Source: CBDULQ01 sp965368115 (GTDB lineage Bacteria > Pseudomonadota > Gammaproteobacteria > SZUA-229). From it: 10,844 nt of DNA. A program made the position numbers and the translations under genes. Of this stretch, positions 5,414-10,844 are shown one piece after another. The notes below the pieces were generated by a model. That model made no database searches. It saw nothing but the letters and a program-made list of their open reading frames with translations, and was not told the origin of the DNA. The DNA is taken from positions 1 through 10,844 of the forward strand of contig CBDULQ010000122.1 of NCBI GenBank assembly GCA_965368115.1, written 5' to 3'. Positions within the stretch are counted from its first letter, which is position 1; every line of letters starts with the position of its first letter.

Positions 5414-7642
5414 ATGAGCAGTATACGTTTATCCATATCCGGCATGAGTTGTGCCGGTTGCGTCACCAGCGTCGAGAACGCCCTGAACAATACCGCAGGT
5501 GTCGCCAGCGCCAGTGTTAATTTTGCCGAACATACCGCCACGGTCGAAGGTGACGTGGATACCGCCGAACTGATTCGGCAGGTTAAAGATGCGGGTTACG
5601 ATGCGGCGGAACTGTCCGGAAGTGACGACGAAACTGAAAAAGAAGCGGCCGAGTTGCAACATTATCGCCAGTTGTGGCGCCAGGCCGGCGTCGCCGCGCT
5701 GGTCGGATTTCCATTGTTCGTGTTCGGCATGTCCGGTCTACTGCCGGAGATGGCGGATAGCGGCGGGCGCTTGTTCTGGCTGGTGATCGGTCTGCTGACC
5801 CTGGGCGTGCTCATTTATTCCGGCGGTCATTTTTTCACCGGAGCCTGGAAATCGGCGCGTCATCATAATGCCAATATGGATACCCTGATCGCTCTCGGTA
5901 CCGGCACCGCCTGGCTGTATTCGATGATCATCGTGGCTGATCCGCAACTGGTGCCGGCGATGGCCCAGCATGCCTATTTCGAAGCGGCGGCGATTATCAT
6001 TGCGCTGATCAATTTCGGCTCGGCGCTGGAGATGCGCGCGCGCGGTAAAACCTCCGAAGCCATCAAACGTCTGATCGGTCTGCAACCGAAAACCGCCCGC
6101 GTGATTCGCGATGGTAAGGAACAGGATATTGCCATCAGCGAAGTCGGTCTCGATGAAACCTTACGTGTGCGACCCGGTGAACGCATTGCCGTTGACGGCG
6201 TCATTATCGACGGTCATTCCACCATCGATGAATCCATGTTGACCGGCGAACCCATGCCGGTGAGCAAACAGGTGGGCGATGAAGTGGCGGCAGGTACCAT
6301 CAATAAAATCGGCAGCTTTCTATTTCAGGCGAAACGCATCGGCAAGGATACCGCGCTGGCGCAGATTATCGATATGGTGCGCCAGGCGCAGGCCTCGAAG
6401 CCGGCTATCGGTCGTCTGGCGGACAGAGTGTCTGCGGTGTTTGTACCCGGCATGTTGATCATTGCCGTCATCACCTTTCTGGCCTGGTTCAATTTTGGTC
6501 CACAGGATCAGCAAACAACCTATGCCATCGTCACTGCAATGACGGTATTGATCATTGCCTGCCCCTGCGCGCTTGGTCTGGCGACACCGATTTCCATCAT
6601 GGTGGGCGTGGGCAAGGCGGCGGAGTTCGGTGCTCTGATTCGCAACGGCGATGCATTGCAGCAGGCGGGGCGATTACAGACCGTGGTGCTGGATAAAACC
6701 GGTACGGTGACCGAGGGTCGACCGACAGTGACTGAAATCATTCCCGCCGGGCAATGGCAGGATGACGAGATTCTGCAACTGGCGGCGAGTCTGGAACAGG
6801 CCTCGGAACATCCGCTGGCGCAATCCATTCTGCAGGCGGCTCAGCAACGGGAACTACAACTGACCGCCGGTTCCGATTTTGAAGCCATTGCCGGGCAGGG
6901 GGTGCGTGCCCGGGTGGATAATCGTCAGCTATTGCTGGGCAATCGGGCACTGATGCAGGCACAGCAGGTCGATATTCAACAGCTCGAAGATCGGGTGGAC
7001 GAACTCAATGTCCGGGCACAGACGGTGATTTACCTGGCTGTCGATGGCGAGCTGGCCGGCGTTATCAGCGTCGCCGATGCCATCAAGGCGGATTCGGCGG
7101 AAGCCATTCGGCGCTTGCAACGACTGGGTATCGACGTGGTGCTATTGACCGGCGACAACCGGGCAACGGCGCAGGCGGTGGCTAAACAACTGGGAATCCA
7201 TGAAGTGATCGCCGAAGTCATGCCGGCGGACAAGGCGGACAAGATTGCCGCATTGCAAAACGCCGGACACAAGGTGGGCATGGTGGGTGACGGTATCAAC
7301 GATGCGCCTGCACTGGCACGCGCCGATGTCGGATTCGCGATCGGCAGTGGTACCGACGTGGCCATTGAAAGCGCCGACATCACCCTGATGCGCGGTTCCT
7401 TGCACGGTGTGGTCGATGCCATCGCCATCTCCCGCGCCACGGTGCGTAACATCAAACAGAACCTGTTCGGTGCATTCATTTATAACTCGCTGGGCGTGCC
7501 GATTGCGGCAGGGGTGTTGTACCCGGTGCTCGGTCTGTTACTCAATCCGATGATTGCCGGCGCCGCCATGGCCATGTCGTCGGTCACCGTGGTGAGTAAC
7601 GCCAATCGCTTACGCTGGTTCAGGGCGCGGGAGTCATTATGA
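5414..7642 (+). CDS. copA: Cu(I)-exporting P1B-1-type ATPase CopA
   Basis: This 742-aa inner-membrane pump uses ATP to move Cu(I) out of the cytoplasm. Residues 1-67 are one HMA domain with GMSCAGC (C13, C16). Eight membrane helices follow, beginning near residue 90. Other landmarks are the actuator TGEP (277-280), the metal-site ACPCALG (C383, C385), the phosphorylation motif DKTGT (D427), SEHPLA (464-469, nucleotide binding), TGD (579-581) and GDGIND (625-630). The last two helices carry YN (690-691) and MAMSS (M719, S723), the Cu(I)-specific set. All catalytic residues are intact and the length is normal for a one-HMA CopA. GAGG precedes the ATG. An alternative is the CcoI/CopA2 subtype, which supplies cbb3 oxidase, but the copZ and regulator neighbours favour detoxification. 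Confidence 0.93.
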   Translation: MSSIRLSISGMSCAGCVTSVENALNNTAGVASASVNFAEHTATVEGDVDTAELIRQVKDAGYDAAELSGSDDETEKEAAELQHYRQLWRQAGVAALVGFPLFVFGMSGLLPEMADSGGRLFWLVIGLLTLGVLIYSGGHFFTGAWKSARHHNANMDTLIALGTGTAWLYSMIIVADPQLVPAMAQHAYFEAAAIIIALINFGSALEMRARGKTSEAIKRLIGLQPKTARVIRDGKEQDIAISEVGLDETLRVRPGERIAVDGVIIDGHSTIDESMLTGEPMPVSKQVGDEVAAGTINKIGSFLFQAKRIGKDTALAQIIDMVRQAQASKPAIGRLADRVSAVFVPGMLIIAVITFLAWFNFGPQDQQTTYAIVTAMTVLIIACPCALGLATPISIMVGVGKAAEFGALIRNGDALQQAGRLQTVVLDKTGTVTEGRPTVTEIIPAGQWQDDEILQLAASLEQASEHPLAQSILQAAQQRELQLTAGSDFEAIAGQGVRARVDNRQLLLGNRALMQAQQVDIQQLEDRVDELNVRAQTVIYLAVDGELAGVISVADAIKADSAEAIRRLQRLGIDVVLLTGDNRATAQAVAKQLGIHEVIAEVMPADKADKIAALQNAGHKVGMVGDGINDAPALARADVGFAIGSGTDVAIESADITLMRGSLHGVVDAIAISRATVRNIKQNLFGAFIYNSLGVPIAAGVLYPVLGLLLNPMIAGAAMAMSSVTVVSNANRLRWFRARESL

Positions 7643-7725
7643 GCATGATACTGGTGAATCTGGTCGGCCTGCTGCTGATCGGGGTGATCATCTGGTGGTT
7701 CTGGCTCAGCGGTTCCGGTCGCTGA
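7639..7725 (+). CDS. 28-aa single-pass membrane peptide overlapping the end of copA
   Basis: The frame reads [20 protein letters not shown] followed by FWLSGSGR. It is almost entirely one hydrophobic helix (about residues 4-23) with a Trp-rich interfacial end and a short polar tail. GGGAG lies 5 nt before the ATG, and the ATG overlaps the copA stop as ATGA, so translation is probably coupled to copA. It resembles, from memory, the membrane anchor at the N-terminus of small cupredoxin-domain proteins found near copA in other gammaproteobacteria. No cupredoxin remnant is readable after its stop in any frame. CcoS, which often follows the related ATPase CcoI, is also a small single-helix protein but is longer with an acidic tail. 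Function unknown; an accessory subunit or regulator of CopA is possible. Confidence 0.6.
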   Translation: MSMILVNLVGLLLIGVIIWWFWLSGSGR

Positions 7726-7790
7726 GGTACGCGGATAAAGTGCCGGTAGTCCGAGCCGTTCGCCAGACCGGGTATTCCATACTATATTCA

Positions 7791-7811
7791 AGGGATAACA
7801 AGATGCCATGA
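7791..7811 (+). promoter_or_regulatory. Leader mini-ORF (Met-Pro-stop) before the cyclic di-GMP gene
   Basis: AGGGA (7791-7795) is spaced 7 nt from an ATG at 7803, but that frame is only ATG CCA TGA. The long gene's ATG at 7816 lies 4 nt after this stop, and about 20 nt from the purine-rich site, too far for direct initiation. The arrangement suggests that ribosomes load at the mini-ORF and restart at 7816. An A/T-rich stretch (TACTATATT, 7780-7788) just upstream may be a -10 region. Confidence 0.45.
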
Positions 7812-7815
7812 TCTT

Positions 7816-10206
7816 ATGCCCGACACCCTCAAGCGCTTACTCAACCAAGGTACTGCGGTTTCCCTGAGGAAACGTTCGCTGGCGAATATTGCCGGCGGTT
7901 TCACCATCCTGGTGATCCTGATCGTACTGGTCGCCGGTATCAGTCTCTATAAAATGCATCTCGATCAGGCACGTTTCCAGTATGTGCTGGATCAGCACGT
8001 CGGCAAGCTCGACCTCATTTCCGAAATGCGTAACGCCGCACGTGAACGCACCATCGCCATGCAGAAACTGATTCTGCTCGACGACGCCTTCGAACAGGAT
8101 GACATTTTTCTTTACTTCAATCGTCTCGGTGGCCAGTTTGCCAGGGCGCGTCTGCGCTATCTGGAAATGGTGCTGGGCGAGGAAGAACAGGCCATCCTCG
8201 ATGAGCAGGGGCGTCTGACCGGTGCGAACGTGCCGCATCAACGCCGCATTACCGACCTGGTCGCAGGAGGGCGTAAACAGGAGGCCCACCAGTTACTGGT
8301 CGATGTGGCCATTCCCGGCCAGGACAAAGTGCTGGAACAGCTCGACCGCCTGCATGATTTACAGAAAGCGGCCGCGCAACGGGCGGTTGCGTTGCAGGCC
8401 AGTGATTATCACCAGGCGCTGACACTGATCATCATCGTCGTGGTGCTGATCATCGTCATTGCGGTGGTGGTTGCCGTCGTTGTCTTTTCCAGCTCCAAGC
8501 GTTATGAAAAAGCCCTGTTCGAATCGCGCCAGAAGGCTGTGGTCATTCTCCGGTCCATCGGCGATGCGGTGATCTCCGTCGATGAGAGCGGGCGCATCGA
8601 CTACATGAATATGCAGGCGGAAAAGCTCACCGGTCTGAGTTTTTCCGAAGTGAAAGGGCAGTTACTGGCCGAGTACCTGGAGTTGTATCGCAAGGATCAG
8701 CCGGTGGACTATGCTGCGCTGTTCAAGGTCGATAATGAAAGCGGCGGTCTGCAACTGCACGAACTGATACTGAAGGCGCGCGGTCAACGGCATGTTGTGG
8801 AACTGACCCTGTCGCCCCTGCACGATGAAGCCGGACTGGTGGCCGGTAATGTGATGGCGTTGCGCGACATTTCCGCGATTCGCGCGCTGGATGAAGAAGT
8901 GAAGTACCAGGCAGCGCACGATAGTCTGACCGGCCTCTACAATCGCCACGAATTCGAACGACGTATACAGAAATTACTGGAGCGTGCGCGCATCGATCAG
9001 AGCGAGCATGCGGTGTGTTATTTCGATCTCGATATGTTCAAGGCAGTTAACGATACCTGCGGCCACATTGCCGGCGACGAACTGTTACGTCAGCTAGCGA
9101 TGGTGTTACAGGGTGCAATCCGCAAGACCGATACCCTGGCCCGGGTGGGTGGAGACGAGTTTGCTCTGTTGTTGCAATCCTGTTCCATCAAGGAAGCCCG
9201 CACCATCGCTGAAAAATTTCTCGAGCTGGTGATGGATTTTCGTTTTCACTGGCAAAACCACAGCTTCCAGGTGGGCGCCAGCATCGGCGTGGCGCCGATT
9301 CGTTCCGATAGCGGTACCCTGGTGGACATCATGCAAACCGCCGATTTTGCCTGTTACAGTGCCAAGGATGCCGGGCGTAACCGCGTGCATACGGCGGAAG
9401 TGGATACCGACATGGTCGAGACACGTCGCGGTCATGCTTACTGGATGGGGCAGGTGAAAGATGCGCTGGAACACGATCGTTTCGAAATTTATTACCAGGA
9501 TATCAGGCCGCTGAACGGTGACTCGGATCAGGTGCGGCGTGCCGAGCTGTTGTTGAGAATGCGCAACGAAAATGGTGAACCGGTCTCGCCGATGGCGTTC
9601 ATGCCGGCGGCGGAACGTTATCACATCATGCCCCAGATCGATCGCTGGGTGATTACCCGGGGCCTTGAGCTGCTGGCTTCGGCCATGCTTCCGCCGAATG
9701 GCCATCAGTGGTACCTCAACATCAATCTTTCCGGCCAGTCGTTCTCCGATGCCAGGTTCCTCGATTTTGTGCATGATCAGATCCGCAACAGTGGTGTCGA
9801 TCCTGAATTCGTCGGTTTCGAAATCACCGAAACCGCGGCGATCAGTAACCTGGGTGGTGCGATTCGATTCATGAATACTTTACGCAGCATTGGTTGTCAT
9901 TTCGCACTGGATGATTTTGGCAGTGGCCTGAGTTCCTTCGGCTACCTGAAAAATCTGCCGGTGGACGCGGTTAAAATCGACGGCCTGTTCATTCGCGATC
10001 TCACCGAAGACTTCACTCATCGCGCCATCGTTGCGTCGATTACCCAGATCGCCCATGCCATGAACATCCGGACCATTGCCGAGTATGTGGAGACCGATGA
10101 GGTCTGTCGCATCGTCAGTGAGCTGGGTGTCGATTACGGGCAGGGTTATCTGTTCGGTCGACCGCAACCCTTTCAGACTTTAGTTGACGCGCGTTCTGCA
10201 GGTTGA
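7816..10206 (+). CDS. Membrane sensor with PAS, GGDEF and EAL domains (cyclic di-GMP turnover)
   Basis: This 796-aa inner-membrane protein has a helix at about 28-46, a mainly helical periplasmic domain (47-200), and a second, very Ile/Val-rich helix at about 201-224. A cytoplasmic PAS domain (about 238-355) follows, then GGDEF (about 365-525) and EAL (about 540-790). The cyclase motif RVGGDEF (443-449) is intact, and RKTD (436-439) is a complete inhibitory I-site. In the EAL domain the motif reads ELLLR rather than EALLR. The metal and catalytic residues remain: E577, N637 in NINLS, E669 in FEITET, DD699-700, K720 in VKIDG, E756 in IAEYVE, and Q776 in GQGYLFG. Both activities are therefore possible. 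The signal is unknown; neighbouring copper genes do not prove a link. Start choice is uncertain (see the leader mini-ORF). Confidence 0.92.
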   Translation: MPDTLKRLLNQGTAVSLRKRSLANIAGGFTILVILIVLVAGISLYKMHLDQARFQYVLDQHVGKLDLISEMRNAARERTIAMQKLILLDDAFEQDDIFLYFNRLGGQFARARLRYLEMVLGEEEQAILDEQGRLTGANVPHQRRITDLVAGGRKQEAHQLLVDVAIPGQDKVLEQLDRLHDLQKAAAQRAVALQASDYHQALTLIIIVVVLIIVIAVVVAVVVFSSSKRYEKALFESRQKAVVILRSIGDAVISVDESGRIDYMNMQAEKLTGLSFSEVKGQLLAEYLELYRKDQPVDYAALFKVDNESGGLQLHELILKARGQRHVVELTLSPLHDEAGLVAGNVMALRDISAIRALDEEVKYQAAHDSLTGLYNRHEFERRIQKLLERARIDQSEHAVCYFDLDMFKAVNDTCGHIAGDELLRQLAMVLQGAIRKTDTLARVGGDEFALLLQSCSIKEARTIAEKFLELVMDFRFHWQNHSFQVGASIGVAPIRSDSGTLVDIMQTADFACYSAKDAGRNRVHTAEVDTDMVETRRGHAYWMGQVKDALEHDRFEIYYQDIRPLNGDSDQVRRAELLLRMRNENGEPVSPMAFMPAAERYHIMPQIDRWVITRGLELLASAMLPPNGHQWYLNINLSGQSFSDARFLDFVHDQIRNSGVDPEFVGFEITETAAISNLGGAIRFMNTLRSIGCHFALDDFGSGLSSFGYLKNLPVDAVKIDGLFIRDLTEDFTHRAIVASITQIAHAMNIRTIAEYVETDEVCRIVSELGVDYGQGYLFGRPQPFQTLVDARSAG

Positions 10207-10219
10207 CTTAGAATGCCTG

Positions 10220-10243
10220 AGCCGGCGCTTCTCTATGCCGGCT
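10220..10243 (+). other. Hairpin after the cyclic di-GMP gene
   Basis: Arms AGCCGGC and GCCGGCT (7 bp) flank a 10-nt loop, starting 13 nt after the stop at 10206. It is followed by AAAGCCCC rather than a T-run, so it may stabilise the 3' end or give only weak termination. The rest of the gap to 10392 shows no gene and no convincing promoter. Confidence 0.4.
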
Positions 10244-10392
10244 AAAGCCCCCTGACACAATTTGAGGTAATATCGCATACAGCAATGTCATGCTAAACGG
10301 TTCGGTCAGGGCGGCGGTATTGTTCCGGTTGAACCAGGATCGGTCATGATGCGACCCAGTATCATGGACTTAATTACAAGGAGAGCTGACCC

Positions 10393-10713
10393 ATGATCAA
10401 GCAATCGTTCATCTTAATATCCAGCCTGTTGCTGGCTGCCGGACTGGTGTTTACCGCGTCCGCCGAACAGCCGGCCAAACCGGCCATGCAGAAAATGGAA
10501 ATGCAGGCACCGCAACGCCAGGGCATGAAACTGGCGCAACCCATGCCGAACAAGCAGCAAATTCGGTCGCAGTACAAGAAAACCAGATGGCAGAGCTATC
10601 AACGTCAGTTGAAACTGAAAGGTCCCGGCGGTACAGCGGCCATCCCGGATACCGATTGTCCGCCGTTGCCGACCAAAGACTGTCTGGATACCTGGGACGT
10701 GAAAGCCCGGTAA
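10393..10713 (+). CDS. Small exported Met-rich protein of unknown function
   Basis: This 106-aa precursor has a clear Sec signal peptide: MIKQ, a hydrophobic core to about residue 20, and a TASA/EQ cleavage site after residue 24. The mature part begins with a Pro/Gln/Met-rich stretch holding five Met within about 27 residues (PAMQKMEMQ, QGMKLAQPMP). Next is a basic segment (RSQYKKTRWQSYQRQLKLK), then a pair of Cys nine residues apart (DCPPLPTKDC) that could form a disulfide. AAGGAG lies about 9 nt before the ATG. It stands alone between the cyclic di-GMP gene and a strong terminator. Met-rich periplasmic segments often bind Cu(I), and a copper locus lies 2.7 kb upstream, but a copper role is inference. 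I do not recognise a family. Confidence 0.75.
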   Translation: MIKQSFILISSLLLAAGLVFTASAEQPAKPAMQKMEMQAPQRQGMKLAQPMPNKQQIRSQYKKTRWQSYQRQLKLKGPGGTAAIPDTDCPPLPTKDCLDTWDVKAR

Positions 10714-10720
10714 TACCATT

Positions 10721-10771
10721 CGGCCATGGTTCGGGGAGTCGGTGTTTTGCCCGAACCATGGCCGGGTTTTG
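10721..10771 (+). terminator. Rho-independent terminator
   Basis: A perfect 15-bp stem (CGGCCATGGTTCGGG, 10721-10735, with CCCGAACCATGGCCG, 10750-10764) encloses a 14-nt loop and is followed by GGTTTTGTT. It lies 7 nt after the stop of the exported Met-rich protein, so it ends that transcript. Confidence 0.85.
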
Positions 10772-10844
10772 TTATTCCCATTTCAATGCGCCGCCGGTTG
10801 TATACTCGGTTACCCGGGTTTCATAAAAGTTTTTCTCCTTGCGT
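10772..10844. other. Gene-free window edge
   Basis: No gene is visible. A TATACT hexamer (10801-10806) could be a plus-strand -10 for a gene beyond the window, but no -35 is recognisable. On the minus strand AAGGAG precedes an ATG at 10824 that opens only four codons (MKPG), so no gene is called. Confidence 0.3.

Noticed and set aside
7314..7328. TGGCAC inside copA as a sigma-54 site
   Set aside because: No GC at the -12 position in phase, and it lies inside the coding sequence without a gene start downstream.
7726..7800. Remnant of a cupredoxin domain after the 28-aa peptide
   Set aside because: None of the three forward frames shows cupredoxin-like His/Cys/Met motifs.
9106..9774. 222-aa minus-strand frame inside the GGDEF-EAL gene
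   Set aside because: It is an antisense shadow of a clearly coding domain and has a His/Gln-rich composition typical of such shadows.
10800..10844. Minus-strand gene start with AAGGAG and an ATG at 10824
   Set aside because: The frame stops after four codons (MKPG).
1..10844. CRISPR array, transposase, toxin-antitoxin pair or tRNA gene
   Set aside because: No repeated direct units, terminal inverted repeats, matching protein motifs or cloverleaf candidates were seen.

Overview
The window looks like a chromosomal stretch of a nitrogen-fixing gammaproteobacterium. GC is moderate (mid-fifties percent by eye), genes are tightly packed with Shine-Dalgarno starts, and NifX and NifF are of the Azotobacter-like type. 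The exact lineage cannot be fixed from this sequence; a free-living or sulfur-oxidising gammaproteobacterium is a guess. No rRNA, tRNA, CRISPR array, insertion sequence or phage gene was seen.

Region 1 (1-1536, minus strand): a two-gene unit made of an unrecognised 148-aa protein followed 4 nt later by an AlkB-type DNA/RNA repair dioxygenase. Upstream lies a 355-nt gene-free, partly A/T-rich stretch.

Region 2 (1537-4196): the edge of a nif cluster. On the minus strand, nifX is followed by a MioC-type short flavodoxin. Divergently, on the plus strand, a near-consensus -24/-12 sigma-54 promoter (2586-2600) precedes nifF, which encodes the flavodoxin electron donor to nitrogenase. It is followed by a gene for a cytoplasmic leucine-rich-repeat protein with exact 21-residue repeats, a strong hairpin, and a 98-aa unknown. 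nifX stands apart from any visible nifE/nifN, and two different flavodoxin genes lie in this small region.

Region 3 (4197-7725, plus strand): a copper-homeostasis locus. It holds a compact AraC-family regulator whose N-terminus looks like a heavy-metal-associated (HMA) domain with a CxxC, then a CopZ-like chaperone, then a complete Cu(I)-exporting P1B-1 ATPase (CopA). A 28-aa single-pass membrane peptide overlaps the end of copA by an ATGA and has its own ribosome binding site. The layout suggests that the regulator senses Cu(I), CopZ delivers it and CopA exports it, with the peptide as a possible accessory.

Region 4 (7726-10844, plus strand): a 796-aa inner-membrane sensor (periplasmic domain, PAS, GGDEF, EAL) that probably makes and/or degrades cyclic di-GMP. 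It is preceded by a two-codon mini-ORF that carries the only good ribosome binding site. Next comes a small exported Met-rich protein of unknown function, closed by a clear rho-independent terminator.
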